Shown piece after piece: positions 1 to 12,925 of a stretch of DNA of 64,000 nucleotides; position 1 is the first letter of the stretch; every line of letters begins with the position of its first letter. Under the pieces are notes generated by a model. That model was not told the origin of the DNA. It worked only from the letters and a program-made list of their open reading frames with translations, and did no database searches. Both the position numbers and the translations under genes were made by a program. Source of the DNA: Chionis minor (Eukaryota; Chordata; Aves; Charadriiformes; Chionididae); NCBI GenBank assembly GCA_013398295.1, contig VZSF01008885.1, positions 687,153 to 751,152 on the forward strand, given 5' to 3'.

Positions 1-3000
1 ACCAGAGTAAAGCCATCACCCGTGAATCTACTCATTGAGGGACAGCAAGGGTGGCCCTGAGGCCACCCCAAAGGTCCCACTGCACTCCAGGAGGCACACT
101 GCATGGGACTGCTTCTGAAAGGCAGGTCCCTGCCCTTGCTCTGTTTGTGGGTCTTCCTTCCCTCCGTAAGATTTGCCTGAGCATCAGAAAAAAAAACACT
201 AGGAAGCCTGAGCCATCCAGGCAGCTGGAAAGACCTGCTTCCTCTGGGAGGAAGTAAGCCAGGCTCATTCAGTTGTTTTCCAGGAGGACCCAGGGTTATC
301 CTGGCTTGCTAGGAAGAGCTGGAGAAGTTGGGGGGGGGGCGTTTCCAAGGAAAACTTCAGTCTTTGGCATAAATTTGTGGCGCAAGACCCAGGGATGAAG
401 TTGGGCTGGGAGTCAAGATCAGAAGACAAGAAAATATTTATTGATGCTTGAGCAGCATCTGCAGAGGAGAGAGGGGAGGGGTGGACTCTCACCGGTTATG
501 GAGGGGGAGCCTGGAAGGTGTGAGGCACACGGAAGCAACACACCACACTTTTTTAGACACTACTAATTCTTCTGCATGAGCCTGGGGGCTCTGGGGACAG
601 CAGGGTTTCAGCTGACACGGGGCTGGATGCACGTTCTGGAGATTTTCAAATGAGGCTTTAATAGGCCTGTCTTGCTTATCAGTGCCTCCAAGAGCTCAGG
701 GTTCAGATAAGCACCGCAGAGGATGCATATTTAAATACATGTAAAGAGGACTCTTATTTTTTCATCCATCACTTACAGGTTTCCTTTTTAACCTCTTTCA
801 GGAGGTATGAGTCCTGGTTGTGTGTGTTTGTGAGTGTGTAACATCTTCCCCATTCCATCTGGGTTGTGATTAATTTAGATGTAAGGCATTCAGTATAACT
901 CGTTCTACGGATTTATTTCAATTTCCAGATACGTCATGTACAAAGGGTTGTTCAGGAACATGTCTGCCAGCCTATCTTCTTTCAGCAGCTTAGAGACAAG
1001 AGAAAAAGCAGTAGGAAAGAATATACGTTATTTTGAATAGTCGTAATTCTTCACTTTGTCCTCTACAGACTCTTTTTTCCTTGAGCCTGCTAGTTTATCT
1101 TCAACCCGTGGAATTAAAAAACCATATTACTAAAGGATTTTTGTTTCTTTTTTGCTTTCAGCAACATAAAGATAACTGGGGAGGGAGCAACCTATTCCTC
1201 TCATGAAGAATCTTCAGCGTGGGCCAGTGACTGCTCTGTGGTCAGCGGTCTGTTGACCACTGTGGTCTGGCTGTGCTGGCTGTGAGGAGACATGAAATTC
1301 TGAAAATCTCTGACCTCTTCCGCAGGCAGTGACGCCACGAGCTCCATCCCAGCTGCCAAGCTCTGCTCTTGCCTCCAGCATCACAGCTGGAAACGGGGCT
1401 GCCTGTGAGACGGTGGGAGCGAAGCACATTGTGCCACAGCTCAGCATGGTGCCAGTGGGTGCCTAGAGCAGCTTGGCATGGTGGAAGGGACAAGGAACCT
1501 GCCCAAAAGACCACAGTGAGCCCGAACTGGATTAATACTTAACGAGCTTATTTGGGTTAAAGTCATCTTGCGGTTGCAGTCGGCAGTCCACCACACCCTA
1601 ATTAGCTCCCCTTAAAGGTCGTTCGTTTCTGATCTCCTCTCTGCTTCCTGAAAGGTCCTGTAAGGGGCATCACAGAAGAGGGAGAGCAGCTTTGGGCATC
1701 ATAGAAGACTTAATTTGCTGAGCAGAGTTTACTGTGGGTATAAGGAAGGGGCAAGGAATGACACTTCTGCCAATGTTACCTATTCTCCATGCTTTAATCA
1801 TGCACTTCTGCAGGTATTGCGTGCCTAAGCTCTCACTGCTGAGAGCGGTCCTGGTATTGCCCAGGTTACTGTGATCCAAGGTTACGTTTTTATCCATTTT
1901 TAATCTCATACAAGACCGTGTAAGCTTTGGAAACCTTTTCTGTAAACTAGCTTTAGAGTTCAGTTGTCTGGGCCTATCTGGATTTATAGGCGACCTTCTT
2001 TTTTTGGCTAAACAGTTATATAAAGATGACATGAGTATATATTGTACTTTGCCTGCCAAATTTTTGCCTCACTTTTTTTGGAAGCTGCTTGTGATAGAGG
2101 TCCTGCTCCTGCTTGTGCTAAAGCTCACAGGAGTTGGAGCATTTACTTAGATACTCCTGTGCCTAATGGATTTATATGAGCATTTGCTGAGATCTTCTGG
2201 CAGTAAAGACAACTTAGCACCTTTAATCGACAAAGTGCCGCACAAACATTACCCGCATCGCCTTTATGAGTCAGCAGCCCACCGTAAATATCTGCAGTTT
2301 CCCATCCAGGGAAGCCAGCATAGGTGGGTTAAATGAATCGCCTGATGATAATAGCGGTGTGTTGGGAAGATCGCAGCTCCTGCCCAAGACTTGGACCTCC
2401 CCCGTGCTTAACAAATAGACAGCATGGTGTTCAGATGCCTCCTCTGCCAGGCTTCTTTGGAAACAGAGGGGACAGGGCGGGCCGGCAGAGGGGATATCCT
2501 CTACAATCAACGGACTGGAAACGGGTATACAAGAATGAAGTGACGTGCCCCCGGGACATAGAGGAAGTCTGTGAGGAGGCAAAAATGTAACCCAGGCTTG
2601 CTGGGTCTCAGGACCACCCTCTGTTCCAAAGAGGGAATCATGGCCAGAAACTGCTCAGAAACCAGGAGGTTTTAGCTCCCAGCCACATACTGAGATTGCG
2701 AAATTTTGTTTCCTTTGGGTGGTTGTTCCAGTTTCCCCAAAAGTGCCATGTGCACTTGGGAAGTTGGACTGCTACCCTTTCAGCAAAACACATTGAAACC
2801 CAGGAAAAGGATGACAGAGGTGCAGAAGGCTCATTGCTGCAGGACGCTGTACCACAGGGGAGGTGCACCTCACCGTGGTCTGAAACCACTGATTTACAGA
2901 TCCCTCGCAAACCTCCGGCAAGTCCTCACCCTCTACGGGTAACCTATTTCCTCTTCAACACGAACCAGTTACATTTGTTCTGCTGATAAAGTATTTTCCT

Positions 3001-4420
3001 TTCTTTCTTTCTTTGACCACATTGGCCACCCCGACCTTGCAAAAATGAGATGAAATACCACATAGGGACCTAATGATTTAAATATGAGACTGCACATTTC
3101 ATCTTGAAATTCAGATGATCTTATTAAAGTGTGGAGGGAAAGCAGACAGAACTACAGCCTTTTGTGTTTGGTTGGGTACATGTATTATTTATGATGTAGA
3201 ATGAATGACTGATTGCCTTGAATTTTGATATGTGAGGCAAATGAAGAAACGTTACCTCTTTATATGCAATGCTACAGGAAAGTGACTTCTTCAAGCCTCT
3301 GATGTGGGAAAAGCTGGAGTACAGCACGTTTCATATGTTTAAGCTGCAGCTGAAAGGTAAATGGGCAGAGCTGATCTAACAATGCGGACCTACAGTCATC
3401 TGCAGGGCAAATGTCATTATATTTAACAGTACAGTACCAGAGCTTTATTTGCCCATTTTACTGATTAAAACTTCATGTAATGGCAATGTGGTTACTGACA
3501 GAGCAGTGACCTTCACTCCTGCAACTCGGCTTCAAGGGCCACAGAGCTCTGCAGTCAAATAATAGAGTCATGTCTGCCAAAGACTTCAGTCATAAAAATC
3601 AAGCCGCCGCTCTGACTTTGTGACTGCCTCATAATGGCCCTCAGGACAGCAGGTGAATTAATCTCTTTTTCACACTGCCAAAACGACCTCTAAATTATTA
3701 AAGGCAAAGAGAGGAAAACTGTGAATTTGTATATAGTGGGAAAGGACTTGGGTCACCAACTTGCATGCTCTATCTATAATACCGTAAGTAATCCTACTGT
3801 CAGCAGGTATTTAAAAATCATTTCCACCCCATTCTTCAAGTTACCATTCTTAGTACTTAAGTGGAGAGGCTGTGAGTTTTTTAGTGCATTTTTTAGTGCA
3901 ACTAGAGGCTGTGAAAGAGTGTCCTTCCCTTCCCTCTCCTCCCAGAGGAGTTCTGATGGCAGGAGCTCCACTGTTTTCCAACCACTGCTATGCACAGTTC
4001 GCTCATTTTCCTGTTACATACACTGACCTGCTGAGTGTTGTCTATCTTCCTTGTATGTTTATGTAGAGCATATAAAAAAGGACAGAGCACCCACACAGAT
4101 AGACTCACACATACATACTCTAGTGACATGAGTTTAAATATAACCAGAGTTTGCAAGGCATTTTAAGGTGAAAAGCTTCACATAACTGCTGACTACCCTT
4201 AAAAGTTGTATTTTGCCTTTTTTTTTGCTTAGCATGTACTGTCTGTAAGTGATGACAACTAAATAGGCTATTCTCACACAGGATAATGGCTTCCTGCTTC
4301 TACATCGTCCTGAGGTGGAGATACCCATGTGTGAGCAAGGGAAGGATGCTCATTTCCAAAGCAGGGTGACACCCTTCTGCTACCAAAGCTTTATCCTTCA
4401 GTAAAACGAACTTAGGCAGA
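1..4420. other. Intergenic flank, no gene recognised
   Basis: No coding exon or recognisable transposon was found. Simple-sequence patches are an 11-base G run around 330-340, a TG-rich stretch at 818-839, a TTTC repeat at 2995-3014, and a 12-base TTTTTTAGTGCA unit repeated at about 3873-3900. The open frames here, up to 129 codons, lack compositional or family support. Confidence 0.6.
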
Positions 4421-5081
4421 TGTTCTTGGTGGATGAGAAGCTCAACATGAGCCGGCAATGTGCGCTTGCAGCCCAGAAGGCCAATGGTGTCCTGCGCTGC
4501 ATCTAAAGAATCGCGGCCAGCTTGGTCGAGGGAGGTGGTTTTGCCCCTCTACTCCACTCTTGTGAATACTGTGTCCAGCTCTGGAGCCCCCAACATAAGA
4601 AGGACATGGACCTGTTGGAGTGGGTCCAGAGGAGGGCCACAAAGATGATCATAGGGCTGGAGCACCTCTGCTGTGAGGACAGGCTGAGAGAGTTGGGGTT
4701 GTTCAGCCTGGACAAGAGAAGGCTCTGCAGAGACCTTACAGCAGCCTTCCAGTACTTAAAGGGAACCTACAGCAAAGCTGGAGACAGACTTTTTACAAGG
4801 GCATGTAGTGATGGGACGAGGGGTAATGGCTTCAAACTGGAAGAGGGTAGATTTAAATTAGATTTCATGAAGAAATTTTTCACTCCGAGAGTGGTGAGGC
4901 CCCGGAACAGGTTGCCCAGGGAAATTGTGGGTGACCCATCCCTGGAAGTGCTCAAGGCCAGGTTGGATGGGACTTTGAGCAACCTTGTCTGGTGGGAGAT
5001 GTCCCTGGCCATGGCAGAAGGTTGGAACTAGCTGATCTTTAAGGTTCCTTCCAACCTAAACCATTCCGTGATTCTATGATT
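4421..5081 (+). mobile_element. CR1 LINE, 5'-truncated 3' end
   Basis: This is the longest CR1 copy here. The open stretch 4522-5031 encodes the C-terminal tail of the CR1 ORF2 (reverse transcriptase protein). It has the diagnostic D-L-L-E-W-V-Q-R-R-A-T-K-M-I, L-G-L-F-S-L-D-K-R-R-L and R-N-R-L-P-R-E-I-V blocks. The 3' end finishes CCTTCCAACCTAAACC followed by the ATTCTATGAT tail. An in-frame stop precedes 4522 and no 5' end is present, so it is a dead copy. CR1 inserts by target-primed reverse transcription and is the dominant avian LINE. Confidence 0.93.
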
Positions 5082-5339
5082 GTAAGACTAACTATTCCTG
5101 TTGTAATGTATTACAAAAAATTGGCTCTCATTTTACCTGTCTGCTACCTCCAGATACCAGCAAAACCATTGCCAGTCAATGCCAGGTACATGGACTATTT
5201 TACTAGCCAACAAAAGTCAATGAAAGCACTCCTCCTCCTCCTCTAGATTTTGATAGGCTGATCCAGTGGAATAACTAATACCTGAATATCTCATTGACTT
5301 TCTGCAGCTCTTTGGCACAGTGAGGCACTGGTCACCACG
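5082..5339. other. Short intergenic spacer
   Basis: Lies between the CR1 copy and the MITE-like element. It contains a short CTC repeat near 5231-5242. Nothing else is recognised. Confidence 0.5.
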
Positions 5340-5656
5340 AGGGCTTTTCTACACAGACGGTGTACCACTGCGAAGGCTTGGCCACACACAAAATCGTAAC
5401 TATACTGGTATAGTAAAACTGGTATAATTTCCCTAGGGTAGAAACAGCTATACCAGTATAAAGATGCTTATTTATGCTGAAATTTCTGTTTCCATATAAG
5501 AAGGTGAATAAGCTGTGCTGGTATAAAGCACCTTTGTGCCAGTACAACAGTGTCCCCCAACTAGTGGTTATATTGGTTTATCTATTTCAGTAAAAAATAT
5601 CACACCTCTAATGGAAATAGTCATACCAGTACAAAACCTGTGAGTGGACAAGGCCT
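5340..5656. mobile_element. MITE-like non-autonomous DNA transposon, about 317 bp
   Basis: The ends form imperfect terminal inverted repeats: AGGGCTTTTCTACACAGA at the left against AGGCCTTGTCCACTCACA read from the right end, 13 of 18 positions matching. The interior carries repeated TATACTGGTATA and TATACCAGTATA words in inverted arrangement (for example 5401-5412 and 5451-5462). This organisation, with short palindromic TATACCGGTATA-like units, resembles old non-autonomous DNA elements common in turtles and crocodilians. No clear target-site duplication remains and no transposase is encoded. Confidence 0.6.
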
Positions 5657-7734
5657 GAGCAAAAACTTTAAAGACAAGCTCCTTTTTTTTCCTCTCAACA
5701 CTATAAAAAACATCTTAGTAAGTAATCTCGCTGGACTTTTTTTTTTTTTTTGAGCAGTGGCTTGGACTACCTTTCAGTGCTCACTGGGTCAAATATTCAA
5801 TAGTCCAATGGGCAGGGAGGCTTCCCAGCATGATAACAGCGCTTGTAGGCAATACTGTACTTTAATCCTGCTTATTCTGGTTCTTTTCCCTTTCGAGCAG
5901 CAATTAGTACCCTGTGTGGAGATACTAGTGTGGATGGGGGCCGAGTGAGGAGCTGTGCTCACTAGGGCTGGCCACGTGCTGCCCTGACACAACATCCCTT
6001 CTCCTGGACCAGCCTTTGGTCTCCTGGACCAGCCTTTGGGGCCAGTTTGGGTTTCCCTGGCCCGGCAGCACAGCTGGGGGGACGAGGCGGGAGAGGACGG
6101 CGCTGACAGTCGTACCCACACCCCACGGATGGACAAAGCAGCTTCAGAAATCGGGCAGACCAAACCACATGGCAGAAGCTGTTCCCTTAAAACCAGAAAA
6201 AAAATGCAACCCTCATCATGCTGGAGACCGGTCTCATGATTTTGCGGGTCTGACTCATGATTCTTCATCTCCGATAATTCTGCCTCACACACTTAAAAAT
6301 AAAATCTGCTTCTAGGCACAGGTCAGGCAGAGCTGGGATGTGTTTCTTACAAAACCAGGTTTGCGCCTTCCATTTGATATTTCACTGGCAGACTCCAGTG
6401 CTGGACTGGTTTGCTGCTGTGGAGAATAACGCTACCTGCTCTTGGCAGAAACCTCCCCTGAAAATTAACCTATTTTTTCCTAATGCCACCTCGGATTATT
6501 GGTGACAATAGTGGCATATGAGGCAAATCTGCATTTTTCCCAGTTTTGATAATGGTGGAAAACTTTCTTCTGGTTAAAGGTATGCAAAGGGACCCTGATG
6601 AAATTAGTTTTGAAATCTCATTCACATCGCACCCTCAGTAATGTAACATGAGATCAGCATCCCAAGGAAAACAAGAAATCCTCACCTTTTGTTCCCAGTT
6701 TTGGGAACATGCAGCACGTTATTACCCTGGGTTGGGCTCTGTGTGGTCTGTTAGTGCCAGGAAAAACACTTTGGAAGTGAGGCACTGCATCTTGCTGGAG
6801 ACCACACAAACCTAAGAGCAGCTCTTCTGATTCAAGGCAAAAAAAAAAAAGAAAAAAAAAAAAAGTGATGGAGGGGAAAGTACAGGCTGTCCCTAAGCCC
6901 TTTCTTTGCTTGTGCAATTACTGCGCTCACCAAGTTTTGACTTGTTTTAGAATCGGGATTAAAATCCCCAGTCTTTCCACTGTGAAAAGAAGGGCAAGTT
7001 GTGAGCTGGTGCTGATGTAAGGCTTTTCCTTGAGAACAGGACTTCTCCTGTGCTGGGTCACTTGTCGGGAATTTTATTAGCCTGAAATAGCCTCCATTGC
7101 CTCCCAAGTGCAGTATGTAACACAAGATCTACTTTTTCGCAGATCGTGCCCCATGATTTAGAACGTGCAAATGATTTAAAACGATCCGTGCTCCCTCCAC
7201 CCGGAGCTGCCTGCCTAGGCTGCCGTCCTGTGTTTATGCAGGGGCTAATAGAAAGATCCTTGTTAAAGCGCTCAGGCGCTGCTGAAGCAGCAATAGCAGG
7301 AACATTTTCCTCTCAGGTCTTCCCTTGGGAATAGCGGGGAGTATAGCTACAGGTGGGCAGGAAGCTGTAACGGAGATATAAGCTAGTTAACAATCAGGGA
7401 ACTTCTACCTTCCAGAAAATCTGTTTTAAATTTAGCAGCTGCACCTCAGCTCCCTCTTGTATTATGTATTTGTTGGAGATGTGTCTAGTTATGGAGACAA
7501 GTACCTAGGAATATTATCTAATATTTCATACCTGAGGCATTTGGGAGAATAAATAAAAACGCAAGGGTACATTAAGGTGTGTGCTATGAAAGTCAGCTGA
7601 GCAGCTGCTCTCCCTGCATCTCTGAAGCTTGAACTATACCATGAGAGGTTGAGTTTGTTTCTTATTTGAGCCATACCTACCGCATTTAGTATATAGGCCA
7701 GGTAGCTGCATGACTTGGAGAACAGGGCCAAAAT
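5657..7734. other. Intergenic, no gene; possible old repeat at 6175-6305
   Basis: There is a T run at 5738-5752 and an A-rich tract at 6838-6864. A 20-bp unit (CTCCTGGACCAGCCTTTGG plus one base) is duplicated head to tail at 6001-6040. A segment with repeated TCATGATT words at about 6230-6262 resembles an old amniote interspersed repeat. A 167-codon minus-strand open frame (6292-5789) has no recognisable domain. Confidence 0.5.
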
Positions 7735-7972
7735 ATGACACAGGAGTCCCGGAGCTCTGGTTTTGCCTCTGCCGCTAACATCTTGGGTGACCTCAGGCAA
7801 GTTGCCCGACTGCTTTGCTCCCATCCTCTCCTTCTTCTGACTTTTCTCGTTTGTAAAGGTCTTTGGGGCAGGACAGTCACTCACATTGTGCTTGCACAGT
7901 ACCAAACACAGCAGGGCTCAGGAGCTCAATTAAGGCTTGTATTTACAAATATAAGTAAATAGTAATATAAAT
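7735..7972 (+). mobile_element. Ancient amniote SINE / LINE-3'-tail copy (MIR- or L3/CR1-like)
   Basis: The order of motifs is characteristic: GCCTCTGCCGCTAACATCTT, then GGTGACCTCAGGCAAGTTGC (the MIR-type core, compare TGTGTGACCTTGGGCAAGTC), then TTTGTAAAG, TTTGGGGCAGGACAGTCACT, GCACAGTACC, and an AT-rich tail with AAATAGTAATATAAAT. It is heavily diverged. Family naming needs a repeat library; membership in an old amniote retroposon family is from remembered consensus. Confidence 0.55.
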
Positions 7973-9411
7973 AGAAGATGTTCTGCCTGCTCAGCATACT
8001 GCTGCTGCAAAGGATTAACCCATTCCAGAAGTCCAATGTCTTCTTGACCGCTTTGATGCCAGGACAAGATGAATAAAACATGCTGCTCATTACTTTCAAA
8101 AAGCATTTGCATAAAATATATTGCTATATTTTACTACATTTTCCTGTTATGCAAGCCCACCTTTATGTGGTAAGATTTATTGCCAGCTAAGATTTATTGA
8201 CTTATTTCAGCATGGAAATGACTATTAAGATTGACCTGTCAGCAGTTTTTAATTTAATTGCTCTTTGATCCTTCAGCCTTGAACATATTTGCATTTTCAA
8301 CTAAGCATCTCTTGGCAACACTTGTAGAATACGGCAGAAGCAGCAGCTGAGATGCAGAGTCCTAAGGAAACCTGTGAGTTTCTCCATTCCTGGATGTGTC
8401 TTGGTGTTGAATTACTGCAGCTTTTCAATCTCACTTTATCCTTACAAGCGTGCTTTTGGGTGGCAATAATATTGCTCTTTGTTTTCATTCCCTAATCTTT
8501 TAATCCCCCTCTGAGCACAGAGGAGGTAGAATCTCAAAGGAACAATTCCCAACCTGAAACCAAAGCAAGATATATCTAAATCTGTCCATATTCTGTGCTC
8601 CTTGACCAAGTAAGTGCACAGGCTTCAGCCACAGGGTAGGGGGATGAAACCTGTGGCCCCTCTGCATGGAAACAGTGTCTTAACTTGCTCCTTAACGTAA
8701 AGCAAACATTATGAGGATGGATGATTTCCATGTCGTTTATATGGAAAAACAGTACACAGCATCCTTCTCTGTGGAAAAACCCAGCAGTAATTGACACATG
8801 CAATCTAGTGCAAAATTGACTATTTGGAAAATAGGTAGGAAGATCAGGGCTAAAAATGAGAATGAGGAAGGGGAACGGCCCTCTCCTGGAATGAAAGACC
8901 TGCTCTGATTCCCAGTTCGAACCTGGAAAAATTCTCTCTGATGACAGATACATAGGATAAACCTAACAAGCTTTAACTTGTATAACTGGGCTCAGAAGAA
9001 CACTTTGTACGAACACTGGCCCCAGCAGCAGCGAAGCAGTAATTTTACATAACACAGAACAGTTGCTAAATTATTCATCAACACATAAAAATATAACTCT
9101 TTGCGCTCCTGTACCACTGGCTATCTGCAAATTGCCTCTGACAGTTCCTTCCATAAGCTGCAAAGTTTGGAACATTAGCAGTGAGGCTAGTGAACGAGGG
9201 GACACGCGCTGTGCAGGCAGCCAAACCACTGCTCTGTGCTCAGTGTCGGCAGGTTAGGGAACGCGCCAGGTACACCCACCTGCCTGAAGGATCGAGGACT
9301 GGGTTTTATCAGCAAAGGGTCCACAGTGGGGATAGCTGAGGCTGGTCTTCAGCATATTAACTGACCACGCAGTTGTACTGGCAGAGATACACGCGGTCTC
9401 AGGAGATCATC
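7973..9411. other. Intergenic, nothing recognised
   Basis: AT-rich single-copy-looking DNA. The longest frames, such as 8953-8576 on the minus strand (125 codons), show no family motif. Confidence 0.5.
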
Positions 9412-9705
9412 AAATCAGAATCACTTAGGTTGGAACAGACCTTTAAGATCGTAAGTCCAACCATTGACCCTACTCTACCAGGTCCACCACTAAACTATGT
9501 CTCTAAGCACCACATCTACACAACTTTTAAACACATCTAGAGATGGTGACTCAACAATCTCCCTGGGCAGCCTATTCCAATGTTTCACAACTCTTTCAGT
9601 GAAAAATTTTTTCCTAATGTCCAGCCTAAACCTCCCCTGGTGCAACTTGAATGAACTTGAACGCATTTCCTCTTGTCCTAGATCTCTGGTGACTTCCAAG
9701 ATCCA
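9412..9705 (-). mobile_element. CR1 LINE fragment
   Basis: The left edge reads AATCACTTAGGTTGGAACAG, the reverse complement of a CR1 3' end. The minus-strand frame 9699-9490 encodes [20 protein letters not shown], the conserved CR1 ORF2 C-terminus. The copy is 5'-truncated. Confidence 0.92.
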
Positions 9706-12700
9706 GACGTATCAGCACTTTTAGTGGACCTCCTGCTTACTGAGGTGCCTCCTGTATGTCGTTTGCACTGTTCAGTGTTGCTGTCGAAGGGAGGGCTGCA
9801 GCTTTTCGGGCTACATGTGTCTCAGTCCTAGGTTTTGTCAGAAGGCAGATGTGTCCATTTCCCCCTCCTTTTCCCACTATCTATGGTTAAAGAAGGAGAC
9901 GAAACTGCATAGGCTACTGGCTCCCGGGATCCAGGTGCTTTAGTTGCACAAATGCTGAATCACAAATCACCCTCCACCTCAACTGCCATTCACCTGAAGA
10001 GCCTTTGTTCATCGCCGCAGTGGAAACACTCAGTTTGCCATCTTGAGTACTGGCTAAACCAAACCACATTTTGGTTTATTGCAAGGCAAAAAACAAACAA
10101 AAAACCAAGAGTGATACAACCAATCAGTGGTGCCGCCCAAACCAGAACCCTCAAGTTGTGACCCACTTCCCAGTGCCAAGCACTACGCGGGACAGACCCC
10201 AGCGATGCTGACAGACGCTCCTCTGTTGAATGCATGAAACGAGACAAAGGAAACCCATGCATATTTGCACTGTGTTTGCTTTGTTCCTATTGCAGTAAAC
10301 ACAGGTTATGATGTGGAAGACACTGATGTTCCACAGTCTTGTTCTTTCAATAAGGTTTCCTTTTTCAGCTCCTGAATTGCCACAGTGGTGTTTGTGTATG
10401 AATAATGTCCTCTTTCAGTCTGATGTTCAACTGCAACACCACTAGGCTTTGTTCAGGGGGAAACTTGTAGGCCTTCGAGCACAAAACGACCTCAGAAAAG
10501 AGACATGGCACGTACGTGGTTTTATCAGTCTACAGACAAAAAAGGAAAGACGAAAAAAAGGAAAAGGAAAAGAAATTGGCTGAAGACACCATTATTGAGC
10601 TGGATTTGACATCGCTTCCAGCAGTGACTGCATATAGCTGTTGTGACTGCATCAAAACTTAGTCTGTGACTTTCTGAAAGTTCCTATTTTACAGGACAAA
10701 AAAAGCTACTGTTAAAAATGGAAAAGGATCCTGTGGTAAAGATGCTTTTAACTATTCCTGACTTTCCAAAACAACAAAGGAGACTGTGTGTGTGCGTGCG
10801 TGACGGGAGGGAACAGACAATGGAAGTGAGCTTGTTCTGAAACTCATTAAGCCTGAAAAACATGCAATATTCCTGTTAAGTAGTTCTATTTTATCTCTCT
10901 TTTAAAGGAGTCTTCATTATTACACCAAATCAGAAAACTGTTTAAATAAGAACAAAAAAATCCTCAGATTGGCAGGCAAACACAGGACAGTGCGACTTTT
11001 CGATCTGGTGTGGCATCACATAGCCTGTTGGTACTTAACCAAACTGTATGTGTATAACAAATACTTAATGATATTTAGTAACAATAACAAAACAAAACAA
11101 AACAAAAAAAGTACCTTTTTCCTCTTAGAAAAGTTCATCCATCTTAGCATATTTTGATGAACAAGCCTGGGAATTCAACTACATGGAAACTTTCCCCAGC
11201 CAAATGTGAAGACATCAGCAATGAATCAAACTCCACACCCTACTCAGCAAAAAAAAAGAAAAGCTGATCAGAACAATGTTGTACCAAATCCAGGTGAACG
11301 CTACTGAAAAATCTTTGTTTCATTTTGTCTTCAAATAAAGGAACTCCTCCATTGCAAAGGTTTCATTTCTGCAAGCAGGGAAATGCAACCATTATGCCAG
11401 CTATAGCAAGGGCAGAGCATATTATATTGTCTGTGCTCTACAGCAACAAATGGAGTAAGAATAGGAATAGTCTCATAAATCTTAACGTAAGTCTCAGAGG
11501 CAAAAACACTTTGGTACACATAATGCACATGTAACGCAACAGAGGATTAGAGATGAGTAGAGAAACAATACAATACAAATAAATATGTAAAAGTTGCTAA
11601 TTAACTGCTGTAGAAGACAACTATTTTTCATATTGCACCAACAAAGAATCAATTTATGAAAGTTTCATTCAGACAAACTGACTCAAATCAAGATTTGTAC
11701 AGATTTTTGCATACCAATTAAACCATGTGCTTTATGCTAAGCAGCACCGAACACCAGAACTGCTTCTTTCTTTTCTGGAGTGGTTAGAGGGAAAACATAG
11801 CAAACTTTCTCGGGGTGGCATTTTCCATTGTTTTGTAAATGCATCTCTCGTTCTCTTCTTTTTTCCTACATACCGATGAAGTGTCAATTTTTGGGTGTGG
11901 TAAATGTAGCGTGAATTGTGCAAATCACTTGTATGAACTGGGGAAGTTCAACCCTGCCATGTTGGAAACTCTGTAGATTGACGTGCATGTCAAAAGGTCT
12001 TTTGGTCCAATACTTTGCATGACCAGCATTAGCAGGCTGTCCGCACAAGGAAAAAGAATCTATAATGAAGTCCCACAAGTCAAATAGCTCATGCAGACAG
12101 CCAATATTATTTAAAATTAAATATCTAATCAGAGCGATTTAATGCTGGCTTTATGGTTGAGTAATACTCTGAGCTCAGTAAAAAAAAAAAGTTAATAAAA
12201 ACATGTGAAAAAGGGGAGGAGAGACCCGCCAGTTTTATTTGAGACATAAGACTAGATTTCTCTAAGGCCTGAACATTGATTTATACCTGTACAAGGAATA
12301 ACGATACCAAATCCGAATTATCCATTCAGTTTCCCTGGTGATAACATTTTTCACCTCATTTCAATTAGTGAAAAAGACAATATAAAGGACCAGATGAATC
12401 AGGCGTATATCAGACTCTCTCCTCTGGCTGAACTAAGGTAAGAGTATGCGGAGAAAATCTAGGCTGAGAGGTAGACTAGGGAAAGGGGAGCTCGCTGTCC
12501 TTCTTTCAGTTCTTCAAAAAAGAAACCAGCCTGTGGATTGCCCAGATAAGAGTGCCAAGAAAGGACATGTTCGGGACTAACCTAGGTGGCACGTATACCT
12601 CTAGACACAGGCTGTGTCTGCACTTCCAAACAGCGTGGACCAATAAGAGCAGATACATAGATCAAAATACTTGGTGCTGAGGTCAACGTGTCTTTTACCA

Positions 12701-12707
12701 GACACAT
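9706..12707. other. Intergenic, nothing recognised
   Basis: There are purine-rich GAAAA-type repeats at about 10538-10575, a TG/CG-alternating GTGTGTGTGCGTGCGTG at about 10785-10802 and AAAAC repeats at 11083-11108. No coding exon or known repeat is evident. Confidence 0.5.
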
Positions 12708-12925
12708 TTAGGAAGACATTTTTTACCTTGAGGGTGGTGAGGCACTGGAACAGGTTGCCCAGAGAGGTTGTTGAGGCCCCATCCCTGGAGGTGTTTAAGG
12801 CCAGGCTGGATGTGGCCTTGGGCAACCTGGTCTAGTGGGAGGTGTCCCTGCCTATGGCAGGGGGGTTGGAACTCGATGATCTGCAAGGTCCCTTCCAACC
12901 TAAACCATTCTATGATTCTATGATT
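12708..12925 (+). mobile_element. CR1 LINE fragment
   Basis: The sequence holds GGTGGTGAGGCACTGGAACA, GAGGTGTTTAAGGCCAGGCT, CCCTTCCAACCTAAACC and a terminal ATTCTATGATTCTATGATT tail. It is among the least degraded copies by eye and represents only the last 218 bp of the element. Confidence 0.95.

Noticed and set aside
4522..5031. 169-codon plus-strand ORF as a host gene
   Set aside because: Its protein is the C-terminal tail of CR1 ORF2 and it ends in a CR1 3' tail.
5789..6292. 167-codon minus-strand ORF
   Set aside because: No domain, no splice context and no codon signal. It overlaps a duplicated 20-mer and repeat-like sequence, and is probably chance in a GC-richer patch.
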